From Pseudomonas hefeiensis (GTDB lineage Bacteria > Pseudomonadota > Gammaproteobacteria > Pseudomonadales > Pseudomonadaceae), in assembly GCF_030687835.1 (NCBI RefSeq), contig NZ_CP117449.1, positions 3,162,001-3,226,000 of the forward strand: a stretch of 64,000 bases of DNA, in the 5' to 3' direction. Below the pieces are notes generated by a model, which was not told where the DNA came from, ran no database searches, and saw only the letters and a program-made list of their open reading frames with translations. Positions 39,913 to 49,863 of the stretch are shown piece by piece; the stretch's first letter is position 1, and every line of letters begins with the position of its first letter. The translations under genes and the position numbers were made by a program.

Positions 39913-41412
39913 TGTTGGTCATCCTTGAGCAACGGGTTATCCGCTCCCATGTAGTTCGGCACCCCACGCAATACACCCTGGAACGCTTCCAGCGGCTCGC
40001 CAATGGTCATGCCCTGGCTACCGATGCGGTATTCGCGAATAGTGGATTCATGGCTGCCGGTGCGTTTCTTGATGATGGAAATCGCTCGGCGAACTTTGCC
40101 CAGCGCTTCGAAGTAACGCAACAGAATCACCGTGTCGGCCAGGTAGGTAATGTCCACCGGAGCCTGCATGTCGCCCACCAGACCATGTTGCGCGACGGTC
40201 ATGAAGGTCGCAGCACCCCTGCGGTTCAGGTAGAGCAGCAGCTCATGTACGTGCAGTACCAGGGCGTTTTCTTCCGGCATGGCGGCTTGGTAACCATTGA
40301 TGCTGTCGATCACGACGGTCTTGATGTTACCTTCATCGACGCAACGGCGTACCCGATGCGAGAATTCACCGGGAGACAGTTCAGCGGCGTCCACCTGTTC
40401 GATCACCAGGTTGCCGGTCTGCCTCAGTGCTTCCAGGTCGATACCGACGTTCCTCATGCGTTCAAACAGCAGGGCCCAATTCTTCATCGAAGATGAACAG
40501 CGCGGCTTTTTCGCCACGCTGCACGGCAGCCGCAGCGAAAATCATCGAAATCAGCGACTTGCCGGTGCCGGCGGGTCCCAGGATCAAGGTACTGGAGCCA
40601 GTCTCGATGCCACCGCCGAGCAAGGCGTCCACGCCATCCAGGCCGCTGGACAGTTGCTGACGCAGGTATTGTCCACGATGTTCGGCCGCCACCAGGCGCG
40701 GGAAGACATGAATGCCGTCGCCCATGATGGTGAAGTCGTGAAAGCCACCACGGTATTTCTGCCCGCGATACTTGACCACCCGGATGCGTCGCCGCTCGGC
40801 GCCATAATTGGGCGTCAGTTCTTCCAGGCGAACCACCCCATGAGCCACGCTGTGTACGGTCTTGTCCAGGGATTCGGTGGTCAGGTCATCGAGCAACAGC
40901 ACCGTGGCGTCGTAGCGCACAAAATAATGCTTGATCGCCAAAATCTGGCGGCGATAGCGCAGGGAGCTTTGCGCCAGGAGGCGGATCTCCGACAAGCTGT
41001 CGAGCACCACCCGGGTCGGTTTGACCCGTTCGACCACTTCGAAAATCTGCCGGGTCGCTTCCCCCAACTCCAGGTCCGAGGAGTACAACAGGCTTTGCTG
41101 ATGCTCGGCGTTGAGCAGGCTTTCGGGAGGGGTCAACTCGAAAATATGCACGTTTTCATTGATCGTCCAGCCGTGGGACGCCGCGCCCTGGCGCAGCTCA
41201 CGCTCGGTTTCCGACAGCGTGATGTACAACGAGCGTTCGCCGGCCTTGGCGCCGGCCAAGAGGAATTGCAACGCGACCGTGGTCTTGCCGGTCCCGGGTT
41301 CCCCTTCCAGCAGGAACACATGGCCGCGGGACAAGCCACCGGAAAGGATGTCATCCAGCCCTTCGATACCGGTGGCGGCTTTAGCGCTGATCAACTCGTT
41401 AGATGTAGACAA
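39909..41412 (-). pseudogene. KaiC-like double RecA-domain ATPase, frameshifted
   Basis: Two frames together encode one KaiC-like protein of about 500 aa. The first KaiC domain has Walker A GEPGTGKTT; the second begins FSSGLDGVDALLGGG-like with GPAGTGKSL. The first frame runs to ALFIFDEELGPAV and stops at 40462; the other frame resumes at LLFERMRNVGIDLEALRQTG. Removing one base from the GGGCCC run at 40472-40477 restores EELGLLFERMRN, and the total length (3n+1) agrees. The likely start is TTG at 41412 with GAGAGGG upstream; ATG 41427 is the alternative. The protein would be inactive as read, or the extra base is a sequencing error. Confidence 0.85.
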
Positions 41413-41565
41413 AAAAAGCCCTCTCATGACTAGGGAAATGGGCAGCAGGCTGGAGTACGCCTGAAAATGAACTGCCTGAACACTTGACCTTTCACCGTGA
41501 TCGCGGTTCCGCTTTCGTTGACAAAACGAGGTGTACTGCTTAATTTTCTGGCATCGGTGCAACGC

Positions 41566-42621
41566 CTACAGGCCTTGCTGCAGCGCCGGATCATCGGGGT
41601 TGAGTTGCTCCAGTTGCGCCAACAGGATCTGCACATTCTGCAACTGCCCGGACTCCTTCCAGTAGTTGATCAACAACACTCGCGCCCTGCGATCAGCCGG
41701 GTAGCGCTGAACGATTTCCTGCAACTGTTTCTGCGCCGCTTCCAGTTCCTGCTCGGCATACAGGGTGGTTGCCAGGTCATAACGGTAATGTCGGTTATCG
41801 GGCTCAAGCTCCACCGCTTTTGCCAAACCAAGCAGCGCGTACTCCGCCTGGCCATGGTGCAGCAGCCACAGGCCCAATGCATGTTGCAGATAAGCCGACT
41901 CAGGCTGGGCTTTCAACTGTTGGGCAAGCAATTGACGTGCAGCGTCGGCCTGGCCCTGTTTGTCCAGCACTTCGATCTGCATGACCAGCGCCGGCAGGTT
42001 GTCCGGCTGCAGGCGCAACACCTGTTCCAGCGCCAATTGAGCTTTTTTCAGTTCGGCGTTGTGCAGATGCAGCCGGGCAAGTTGATAGTGCGACTCGGCG
42101 GTTTGAGGACCGTCTTCAAGCATCTGCTCCCACAGGCCGATGGCAAGCTGCATAGGCCCGAAGTACAAGCCAAGCTCATCCGGCGACAAGCCCAGCAACG
42201 CGTTCACCGCGGCGAACCGGACGCTTGGGTCTTGATCTTCGAGCAACGGCCCCAGTAACAGGCTGCGCTGTCCCGTGGGTACCAGCCCGCCGATGCTGCC
42301 AATGGCCGCCCGACGTACGTCCGGCGACTCGCTGTGCAGATCCGCGTCCGCCAGCTTCAGGGCTTGGGGGCTCGGGTAGTTTGGCAGCTCGGCATGCAAC
42401 CACACCCGGCGTTTGGGCGACAGGTCCGGGCGACCCAGTTGTTGATAGAGCATCCGCGCCGCCCCTGGCTGCCCATGGCGTGCGTGCTCCAGTGCTTCAC
42501 TGTAGCCACGCTTGATTGCCTCCGGGATTTGCGGCGTGGTGCTGCGTAGCCACATTGCGACTAGACCGATTACCACCAGGACGAACAGGCTGAGCAACAG
42601 ATAGCGGCGAGGCGAGGGCAT
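41566..42621 (-). CDS. Membrane-anchored HEAT/TPR-repeat protein
   Basis: A 351-aa protein with one N-terminal membrane anchor (YLLLSLFVLVVIGLVAMWL). A short HEAT-like part (DVRRAAIGSIGGLV, DPSVRFAAVNALLGL) is followed by TPR units from about residue 180 (AESHYQLARLHLHNAELKKA, QHALGLWLLHHGQAEYAL and others). It is probably a periplasmic scaffold in the inner membrane. It lies upstream of the KaiC-like gene on the same strand with a gap of about 150 bases. Confidence 0.8.
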   Translation of the reverse strand: MPSPRRYLLLSLFVLVVIGLVAMWLRSTTPQIPEAIKRGYSEALEHARHGQPGAARMLYQQLGRPDLSPKRRVWLHAELPNYPSPQALKLADADLHSESPDVRRAAIGSIGGLVPTGQRSLLLGPLLEDQDPSVRFAAVNALLGLSPDELGLYFGPMQLAIGLWEQMLEDGPQTAESHYQLARLHLHNAELKKAQLALEQVLRLQPDNLPALVMQIEVLDKQGQADAARQLLAQQLKAQPESAYLQHALGLWLLHHGQAEYALLGLAKAVELEPDNRHYRYDLATTLYAEQELEAAQKQLQEIVQRYPADRRARVLLINYWKESGQLQNVQILLAQLEQLNPDDPALQQGL

Positions 42622-42713
42622 GCAGGTAGTCCATAACCAGGAAGCGTGAAATGCCGCAAGCTTCGGTCAGGCGCAGGCTTGAGTCAAACCTTAGTAAAGC
42701 GTTTGCACCTGAT

Positions 42714-42893
42714 CCTGTGGGAGATTCTATGTTGCAGGGCAAGCCTTGCTCCCACATTGGCTTTTCAGGGTTAACCGATTCGGTGTTCAACGCAAATCCC
42801 TTGTGGGCTTGCTCGCGAAGGCGGCGGCACATCCAACATCTCCTCATGCTGATCCGCCGTTTTCGCGAGCAAGCCCGCTCCCACAATGGAGCT
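42714..42893. repeat. REP-element cluster
   Basis: An imperfect pair spans about 42714-42757 (CTGTGGGAG with CTCCCAC) and a second inverted pair about 42799-42893 (TTGTGGGCTTGCTCGCGAAG and TTTTCGCGAGCAAGCCCGCT). They fill the space between the oprN-like gene and the TPR gene. Confidence 0.85.
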
Positions 42894-42942
42894 GCGGCGA
42901 ACCTCGATTCGGTGCTCCGCAAGAGACTGGGTTTGCGGCAGG

Positions 42943-42983
42943 CAAAAAAAGCCCCGCGTCCAACATGGGAGGCGGGGCAAAAA
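42943..42983 (-). terminator. Rho-independent terminator of the mexEF-oprN operon
   Basis: GCCCCGC (42951-42957) pairs with GCGGGGC (42972-42978), with seven consecutive T residues on the minus strand (42944-42950). It lies just after the oprN-like stop at 43031. Confidence 0.88.
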
Positions 42984-43030
42984 TTTGGTTGGTTGCGGCC
43001 AACCAAAGGAGCTCGGTTGAATACGGTCGG

Positions 43031-44452
43031 TCAGTTGCTGGCTACGGTTTCCGGTTTCCAGCCACCGCCCAGGGCCTTGTAGATCGCGACAATGCCGCGA
43101 TACAGGTCCACTTCGGCCTGGGCCTGAGTGTCCTCGGCGGCCAGGCGTTCTCGTTGGGCGTCAAGCAGGACGAGGAAATCCACAGTGCCTTCGCGGTAGC
43201 GGATTTGCGCCAGGTCAGCAGCGGCTCGGCTCGATTCGCTCTGACGAATCAGTGAAATCAGGCGTTGCTGGCGCTTGCCGTAGTCGCTGAAGGCGTTTTC
43301 CGATTCCTCCAGGGCCAGCAGCACTTGCTGTTCGTAGGTCGCCAACGCGCCGTCAGCCTCGGCGTCGGCACCGCGCATACGAGCCCGCACGCTGCCCAAG
43401 TCGAAGGCGGCCCAGGTGATGCTTGGCCCCAGCGCCCAGGCATTGGCCGCCGATGAGCCGATCTGCGAACCGCGCCCGGCGGTGAAGCCCAGGAAACCGC
43501 TGAGGCTGACCCGTGGGAACAGGTCCGCCTTGGCCACACCGATGCGCGCGGTGGCGGCAGCGAGTTGGCGCTCGGCGCTGAGAATGTCCGGGCGACGTTG
43601 CAGCAGTTCGCCCGGATCGCCAATCGGCAGCGCCTTGGCGATGGCTGGCAGCTGTTTAGGGCTCAGGTCCACGCTCAGTTTGTCCGGGCGTTCGCCCAGC
43701 AAGGTAGCGATGCGGTTGCGCTGGCGTACCTGTTCGGCCTGCAACTGCGGCACGCTGGCTTCGACTGAGGCCAGGCGCGCATCGGCGCGGACCACGTCGA
43801 GCTGATCGCCGACGCCGGCATCACGCAGACTTTCGGTGATTTTGCGCGACGCCTGTTGGTTTCCAAGGTTCGCCAGGGCGATTTTTTCCCGTAGCTGGGC
43901 GCCACGCAGTTGACCGTAAGCGTCCACCAGTTCGGCGATCATGGTCACCTGCAACTGATAGAGATCGGCTTCGACCGCCTGCTGATCGGCATCGGTGGCT
44001 TCCAGATTGCGCCGGATGCGCCCGAACAAGTCCAGCTCCCAGGCCATGTCCAGGCCCAGGTCATAACGTTCGGTGCTGACCCGGTCGGTGGTTTCTCCCG
44101 GGACCTGGCCTTTGCCCAGGTTGCTGCTGGCGCGGCTGGTAATGGTCGGCATGACGTCATTGCTGGCGTCGTCGCGTATCGCCCGGGCCGCTCGCAAACG
44201 GGCGAACGCCACGCGTAACTCGCGGTTGCCTTCCAGGGAACGGGTTACCAGCGCATTGAGCGTCGGGTCTTCGAACTGCTGCCACCAGATCCCTTCGAAA
44301 CGGGCCCGGTCGAAATTCTTCTGACCGGCGGCACCGTCGGTGGCGGTGGTGATGTTCGCCGCGTCCGTTTGCGGGGCCTTGTAGTCCGGGCCTACGGCAC
44401 ACGCACTCAAGGCCAGTACCAGCAGGCTCGGCACAAACACTTTCAAACTCAT
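43031..44452 (-). CDS. oprN: Outer-membrane efflux lipoprotein, OprN/NodT type
   Basis: A 473-aa TolC-like outer-membrane factor with a lipoprotein signal (LLVLALSAC, Cys18). Two outer-membrane efflux repeats are visible, with MAWELDLFGRIRRNLEATDA in the first and ITWAAFDLGSVRARMRGADA in the second. It overlaps mexF by four bases. It would form the exit duct of the MexEF pump. Confidence 0.9.
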   Translation of the reverse strand: MSLKVFVPSLLVLALSACAVGPDYKAPQTDAANITTATDGAAGQKNFDRARFEGIWWQQFEDPTLNALVTRSLEGNRELRVAFARLRAARAIRDDASNDVMPTITSRASSNLGKGQVPGETTDRVSTERYDLGLDMAWELDLFGRIRRNLEATDADQQAVEADLYQLQVTMIAELVDAYGQLRGAQLREKIALANLGNQQASRKITESLRDAGVGDQLDVVRADARLASVEASVPQLQAEQVRQRNRIATLLGERPDKLSVDLSPKQLPAIAKALPIGDPGELLQRRPDILSAERQLAAATARIGVAKADLFPRVSLSGFLGFTAGRGSQIGSSAANAWALGPSITWAAFDLGSVRARMRGADAEADGALATYEQQVLLALEESENAFSDYGKRQQRLISLIRQSESSRAAADLAQIRYREGTVDFLVLLDAQRERLAAEDTQAQAEVDLYRGIVAIYKALGGGWKPETVASN

Positions 44453-47400
44453 TGTTGCGCCTCCAGTTTCAACGCCCGGGCCGCTTTGCGGGCCTCGCTG
44501 CGCTCGACGAAGTTGCGGATCAGTACATAGAACACTGGCGTGAGCAACAGGCCGAAGAAGGTCACCCCGAGCATCCCCGAGAACACCGCGACCCCCATGG
44601 CATGGCGCATTTCCGCACCAGCACCGCTAGAGAAGACCAGCGGCACTACGCCCATGATGAACGCGAAGGAGGTCATCAGGATCGGCCGCAGACGCAGGCG
44701 GCAGGCCTCCAGCACCGCAGCCAGGGGGTTCATGCCCTCGAGCTGTTTATCCTTGGCGAACTCGACGATCAGAATGGCGTTTTTGCAGGCAAGTCCCACC
44801 AGTACGATCAATCCGATCTGGGTAAAGATGTTGTTGTCGCCGCCGGAGAGAATCACCCCGGTAATCGCCGACAGCAGGGTCATCGGTACGATCAGGATCA
44901 CCGCCAGCGGCAGGCTCCAGCTTTCGTACTGTGCCGCCAGCACCAGGAACGCCAGCAGGACGCAGAGCGGGAACACGAACAGCGCGGTGTTGCCCGAAAG
45001 GATCTGCTGGTAGGTCAGGTCGGTCCACTCGTAAGTCATGCCGTTGGGCAATTCGTCCTTGAGCAGTTTTTCAATGGCTTTTTCAGCCTGGCCGGAGCTG
45101 TAGCCCGGGGCGGCGGCACCGTTGATTTCCGCGGTGATGAAGCCGTTGTAATGCATTACGCGGTCAGGCCCCGAGGTGTCGCTGACCTTGATGAAGGTCG
45201 CCAGCGGGATCATCTCGCCACGGTTGTTGCGCACCTTGAGCTGGCCGATCTGGTCCGACTCCAGGCGGAATTGCTGCTCGGCCTGAACGTTGACCTGATA
45301 AGTGCGGCCAAAGCGGTTGAAGTCGTTGGCATACAGCGAACCCAGGTAAATCTGCAGGGTGTCGAAGATGTCACTGACGGCCACGCCGTGGGTCTTGGCT
45401 TTTTCGCGATCGATGGCGGCATCGACCTGGGGCACGTTCACGGTGTAGCTGGTGAACAGCCCGGCCAGTTCCGGCACGTTGTGACTCTTGGTGATGATGT
45501 TCATGGTTTCTTTGTACAGCTCGTCGTAGCCCAGGTTGCCCCGGTCTTCGATTTGCAGGCGGAAACCACCGATCGTGCCCAGGCCCTGTACCGGCGGCGG
45601 CGGGAAGATCGCCATGTAGGCTTCCTGGATTTCCGAGTACTGGCCGTTCAAGGCCCCGGCAATAGCCCCGGCAGACATGCCTGGGTCCTTGCGCTCGTCG
45701 AAAGGCTTGAGGGTCACGAACACGATGCCGGCGTTCGGGCTGTTGGTGAAACCGTTGATCGACAGGCCGGGGAAGGCCACGGCGCTTTCAACGCCCGGTT
45801 GCTTGAGGGCCATGTCCGACATGCGTTTGATCACGTCTTCGGTGCGGTCCAGGCTCGCGGCATCCGGCAGTTGGGCGAAGGCCACCAGGTATTGCTTGTC
45901 CTGGCCCGGTACGAAACCGGTCGGGGTGTTGGAGAACCCGAAGAACGTCAGCCCCATCAAGCCTGCGTAGACCAGCAAGGCGATGCCGCTGCTGCGGATC
46001 ACGCGGGCTACTGTGCCTACGTAGCTGTGGCTGGCACGGTCGAAGAAGCGGTTGAACGGACGGAACAACCAGCCACCGAAAATCTTGTCCAGGAACCTGG
46101 AAAAACGGTCTTTGGGCGCGTCATGACTCTTGAGCAGCACCGCAGCCAGCGCTGGCGACAGGGTCAGAGAGTTGAATGCCGAGATCACCGTGGAGATGGC
46201 AATGGTCAAGGCGAACTGCTTATAGAATTGCCCGGTCAAGCCACTGATGAACGCCGCCGGCACGAATACTGCGCACAGCACCAGTGCCGTCGCGATGATC
46301 GGCCCGGTCACTTCGCCCATGGCGCGTTTGGTGGCTTCGACCGGAGTCAGGCCCAAGCCGATGTTCCGTTCGACGTTCTCCACCACCACAATGGCATCGT
46401 CCACCACGATACCGATCGCCAGGACCAGCCCGAACAGCGAGAGCGCATTCAGCGAGAACCCGAACAGGTGCATCACGGCGAACGTACCGATCAGCGATAC
46501 CGGCACGGCTACCAGCGGAATGATCGAAGCGCGCCAGGTCTGCAGGAACAGGATCACCACCAGCACCACGAGGATCAGCGCTTCAAACAGGGTGTGGACC
46601 ACTGCCTCGATGGAGCCGCGCACGAAGATCGTCGGGTCATAGACGATGCTGTAGTCCATCCCCGCAGGGAAGTTCTGCTTGAGTTCGTCCATCTTGGCGC
46701 GAACGTCATTGGAGATCTGGATGGCGTTGGAACCAGGCCGCTGGAAGATCGGGATCGCCACCGCCGGCTGGTTGTCGAGCAATGAGCGCAGGGCGTATTG
46801 ACTGGAGCCTAGCTCCACTCGTGCGATGTCTTTGAGGCGGGTGATTTCACCGTTCTCGCCGGAACGAATAATGATGTTCTCGAACTCTTCCTCATTCACC
46901 AGGCGTCCCTGAGTGTTGATCGAGAGCTGGAATGCCTGGGCATTGGGTGCCGGAGGCGCGCCCAGGGCACCGGCGGCGACCTGGCGGTTCTGTTCGCGGA
47001 TGGCGGTGACCACGTCGGTGGCAGTCAGGTTGCGCGAAGCAGTCTTGTTCGGGTCAAGCCAGACCCGCAGGGAATAGTCCCCCATGCCAAACAGCTGCAC
47101 ATCACCCACGCCGCCCAGGCGCGCCAGCTCATCCTTGATGTTGAGCAGGGCATAGTTGGACAGGTAAAGCATGTCGTAGCGCTGGTCCGGCGAGGTCAAG
47201 TGCACAACCATGGTCAGGTCGGGCGATGCCTTGTCCACCGTGATGCCGATCCGGGTGACTTCTTCCGGCAACTTGGGTTCGGTCCGGGTGACACGGTTCT
47301 GCACCTGCACCTGGGCGTTGTCCAGATCGGTGCCCAGCGCGAAGGTGATGGTCAGGGTGATCTTGCCATCGGCGGTGGATTGCGAGGACATGTACAGCAT

Positions 47401-47628
47401 GTTCTCGACGCCGGTGATGGCTTGCTCCAGGGGCGCGGCCACGGTTTCGCCGATGACCTTGGGGTTGGCGCCCGGGAAGTTGGCACGCACGACCACGGTC
47501 GGCGGCACGACTTCCGGGTATTCGCTGATCGGCAACTGGAACAGTGAGATGGCGCCGGCGATCAGGATCAGCAGCGAAAGCACCGCTGCGAAGATCGGCC
47601 GCGAAATGAAGAACTGGGAAAATTTCAT
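44449..47628 (-). CDS. mexF: RND efflux pump inner-membrane transporter MexF
   Basis: A 1059-aa RND proton/drug antiporter with 12 membrane segments and two large periplasmic loops. It opens MKFSQFFISRPIFAAVLSLL and shows the RND motifs VDDAIVVVENVERNIGLGLT in TM4 and LSPALAAVLLK. The substrates of MexEF-OprN in P. aeruginosa are chloramphenicol, fluoroquinolones and trimethoprim. It lies 15 bases after mexE. A 777-codon frame on the opposite strand is a composition shadow. Confidence 0.95.
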   Translation of the reverse strand: MKFSQFFISRPIFAAVLSLLILIAGAISLFQLPISEYPEVVPPTVVVRANFPGANPKVIGETVAAPLEQAITGVENMLYMSSQSTADGKITLTITFALGTDLDNAQVQVQNRVTRTEPKLPEEVTRIGITVDKASPDLTMVVHLTSPDQRYDMLYLSNYALLNIKDELARLGGVGDVQLFGMGDYSLRVWLDPNKTASRNLTATDVVTAIREQNRQVAAGALGAPPAPNAQAFQLSINTQGRLVNEEEFENIIIRSGENGEITRLKDIARVELGSSQYALRSLLDNQPAVAIPIFQRPGSNAIQISNDVRAKMDELKQNFPAGMDYSIVYDPTIFVRGSIEAVVHTLFEALILVVLVVILFLQTWRASIIPLVAVPVSLIGTFAVMHLFGFSLNALSLFGLVLAIGIVVDDAIVVVENVERNIGLGLTPVEATKRAMGEVTGPIIATALVLCAVFVPAAFISGLTGQFYKQFALTIAISTVISAFNSLTLSPALAAVLLKSHDAPKDRFSRFLDKIFGGWLFRPFNRFFDRASHSYVGTVARVIRSSGIALLVYAGLMGLTFFGFSNTPTGFVPGQDKQYLVAFAQLPDAASLDRTEDVIKRMSDMALKQPGVESAVAFPGLSINGFTNSPNAGIVFVTLKPFDERKDPGMSAGAIAGALNGQYSEIQEAYMAIFPPPPVQGLGTIGGFRLQIEDRGNLGYDELYKETMNIITKSHNVPELAGLFTSYTVNVPQVDAAIDREKAKTHGVAVSDIFDTLQIYLGSLYANDFNRFGRTYQVNVQAEQQFRLESDQIGQLKVRNNRGEMIPLATFIKVSDTSGPDRVMHYNGFITAEINGAAAPGYSSGQAEKAIEKLLKDELPNGMTYEWTDLTYQQILSGNTALFVFPLCVLLAFLVLAAQYESWSLPLAVILIVPMTLLSAITGVILSGGDNNIFTQIGLIVLVGLACKNAILIVEFAKDKQLEGMNPLAAVLEACRLRLRPILMTSFAFIMGVVPLVFSSGAGAEMRHAMGVAVFSGMLGVTFFGLLLTPVFYVLIRNFVERSEARKAARALKLEAQQ

Positions 47629-47643
47629 CTTGAGTTCAGTTCC

Positions 47644-48897
47644 TTAACCGCGTGGGGTCGCAGCGGCCAGTTTGCCTGCCGATTCGGGCGCAGCCTTGGC
47701 GGGTGCGACTTGGGGCAGGTTGCTGGCTTCGAGCGCTTTTCGTTGTTGTGCCAGGGCGGCGATGGTTTCGTCGCTGGCCATCGGTATGGTTTCAGGCGTG
47801 ACCGGCGAACCCGGACGGGCCCGTTGCAGCCCTTTGACGATGATGGTGTCGTCCTTGCTCAGACCATTGCGCACGATGCGCAGGCCTTCGATCTTCGGCC
47901 CCAGTTCGACGGCGCGATACGCCGGCTTGTTGTCGGCGTCCATCACCAGCACGAATTTCTTGCCCAGGTCGGTACCGACAGCTTCGTCGTTGATCAGCAC
48001 GGCCGAATAAGTGCCGCTGCCCACCAGCTTCAGTCGGGCATACAGCCCAGGGGTGTAGGCGCCATCCTTGTTGTCGAACACCGCGCGGCCACGGATGGTG
48101 CCGGTCTGCGGATTGACCTGGTTGTCGATGAAATTCATATGGCCCAGGTGCGGATTACCTTCCTCGTTGGACAGGCCCATGTAGACCGGAGTGGCCTGAC
48201 CACGCTGGCCGTCGCGAGCGAGGCGGGTGTATTTGAGGAAGACACGCTCGTCGGCATCGAAGTAGGCGTAGACCTTGTCAGTGGACACCACGCTGGTAAG
48301 CGGCGTGACATCGGCGGTCACCAGGTTACCGGCGGTGATGTCCGCACGGCTGACGCGACCGCTGATAGGCGACGTGACCCGGGTGAAGCTCAGGTTCAGT
48401 TTGGCCAGGTCCAGTTGTGCCTGGATCGCCGCTGCCGCAGCACGGGCTTCCTGAGCAGCGCTGGTGCGCGAATCCGCCAGCTCGGCGGAGATGGCGTTGC
48501 TCAAACGCAGACGCTCGCCACGCTTGGCTTCGTTCTCGCTGCGGGTGGCGGTGGCTCGGGCCTGAGCCAGTTGGGCGTCGAGGCGACGCACTTCTGCCTG
48601 GAAGGGACGCGGGTCGATCTGGAACAGCAAATCACCTTTCTTGACCAGAGCGCCTTCGGTGAACGCTACGTTGTCGATCTGCCCTGAAACGCGGGGTCGG
48701 ATCTCGACGGTTTCCGGCGCCTCGAGGCGCCCGGTGAATTCGTCCCACTCGTTGACCGGTTGTTCCAGCACCTTCGCCACACTGACTTTGGCCGCCGGCA
48801 TGGACGCCGCCGTATCAGGGGTCTTGCCGCATGCACTCATCACCAGCACCGCCATCAGTGCGAGGGGAAAGCGCAGTTTTGAAAGTGAATATTCCAT
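47644..48897 (-). CDS. mexE: RND efflux periplasmic adaptor MexE
   Basis: A 417-aa membrane-fusion lipoprotein starting at ATG 48897, with the lipobox LVMSAC. The N-terminal part (VNEWDEFTGRLEAPETVEIR) and the lipoyl/hairpin region (GDLLFQIDPRPFQAEVRRLD) closely follow P. aeruginosa MexE. First gene of the efflux operon. MexT, the usual LysR activator beside mexE, is not adjacent here. Confidence 0.92.
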   Translation of the reverse strand: MEYSLSKLRFPLALMAVLVMSACGKTPDTAASMPAAKVSVAKVLEQPVNEWDEFTGRLEAPETVEIRPRVSGQIDNVAFTEGALVKKGDLLFQIDPRPFQAEVRRLDAQLAQARATATRSENEAKRGERLRLSNAISAELADSRTSAAQEARAAAAAIQAQLDLAKLNLSFTRVTSPISGRVSRADITAGNLVTADVTPLTSVVSTDKVYAYFDADERVFLKYTRLARDGQRGQATPVYMGLSNEEGNPHLGHMNFIDNQVNPQTGTIRGRAVFDNKDGAYTPGLYARLKLVGSGTYSAVLINDEAVGTDLGKKFVLVMDADNKPAYRAVELGPKIEGLRIVRNGLSKDDTIIVKGLQRARPGSPVTPETIPMASDETIAALAQQRKALEASNLPQVAPAKAAPESAGKLAAATPRG

Positions 48898-48981
48898 GGA
48901 TAGTATCCGCCAAGAGTATTGAGATGGGCGGATCATGCGGGGGGAGGCGGTGAGGCACGAATCGAATGAAGCAAAGGTAAC

Positions 48982-48998
48982 TATCATTCGGAATGATA
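48982..48998. promoter_or_regulatory. Perfect palindrome upstream of mexE
   Basis: TATCATTCGGAATGATA has two 8-base arms around a central G, 85-101 bases before the mexE start. This is a good size and place for an operator. It does not match the MexT box as I remember it, so the bound protein is unknown. A 7-bp stem AGCCCTC/GAGGGCT at about 49013-49031 lies just beyond it. Confidence 0.5.
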
Positions 48999-49098
48999 TA
49001 AGACATCGCCCAGCCCTCTAGCTGAGGGCTTTCGTTAGGCTGCTATCAATTTTGTTGATATCCCTTCAGGTTGCCGGAGGCGCTGAACGGCAAGAACG

Positions 49099-49863
49099 CT
49101 ACTGCGGCAGGTAGCGGTCATGGATGCGCTGGATCTCGCCGCTGGCGCGCAGGCTTTCAATGGCTGCGCGCAGCTTCTCGACCATCTTCGGCGAACAGCG
49201 TCTGGAGCAGGCCAGATAGAGATCGGCGCTGCTATTGACCGGACTCATGAGCAGTTTGCGCTTGGACACCTTTGGCCAAATGTACCGACTCTCAGGGACG
49301 CCGTTGAACCAGGCGTCGATACGTCCCATCAAGAGCATCTGGGCAGGGTTGTCGCCGATGGCCAGCGGATAGATCTGGTCGTCGCTGAACCCTTCGGTGC
49401 GCAGGATCTCCTGCTGCGCGCTTCCCAGGCCGACGCCGATTTTGCGGAAGGTTTGCCGGGCTTCGGCGAAGCTGCTCACTGGCCGGTCGAGGGTGAAGAA
49501 GGCTCGCTCCATGGGCATGACCGAAGCGATCCAGGTGAAGCGATCCTCACGTTCCGGTGTACGCGACAGCGGCGCGATCAAGTGATTGCGCTGTTCGCTG
49601 ACGTGCTTCTGCGACCGGGCCCAGGGGAGGATATGGAGCTGCACGGCATACCCGGCCTTGGCCATGGCCGCCACGGCCACATCACCGACAATTCCGTGCC
49701 CCTTGGGGTCATCGACAAACGTCAGCGGTGGTGCGTCCAGTATGTGCAGTTCAATCGTCAAGGGTGCGGCGTACGCGCTACAGACAATCAGCATCGGCAG
49801 CACCAGACATAGGCGCGAAAGTGCTTTTGTACGGCCTTCCAATACACATTTGATCCGGCTCAT
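49099..49863 (-). CDS. Periplasmic solute-binding-like protein (family 3 type)
   Basis: A 254-aa protein with a signal peptide (LSRLCLVLPMLIVCSAYAA) followed by a bacterial extracellular solute-binding fold of the polar amino-acid type (LTIELHILDAPPLTFVDDPK, then HGIVGDVAVAAMAKAGY). ABC transporter permeases are absent nearby. Pseudomonas has many such orphan proteins, possibly sensors or redundant binding proteins. The ATG at 49863 is chosen for the signal peptide; an ATG at 49881 is the alternative. Confidence 0.75.
   Translation of the reverse strand: MSRIKCVLEGRTKALSRLCLVLPMLIVCSAYAAPLTIELHILDAPPLTFVDDPKGHGIVGDVAVAAMAKAGYAVQLHILPWARSQKHVSEQRNHLIAPLSRTPEREDRFTWIASVMPMERAFFTLDRPVSSFAEARQTFRKIGVGLGSAQQEILRTEGFSDDQIYPLAIGDNPAQMLLMGRIDAWFNGVPESRYIWPKVSKRKLLMSPVNSSADLYLACSRRCSPKMVEKLRAAIESLRASGEIQRIHDRYLPQ

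Noticed and set aside
40462..41562. A shortened KaiC-like protein as the native product
   Set aside because: The second RecA domain continues perfectly in another frame after a single-base change, so a short native form is less likely than a frameshift.
44452..46785. A 777-codon open frame antisense to mexF
   Set aside because: It mirrors a conserved RND gene, is His/Gln/Arg-rich, matches no family and has no ribosome site; long antisense frames are common in high-GC genes.
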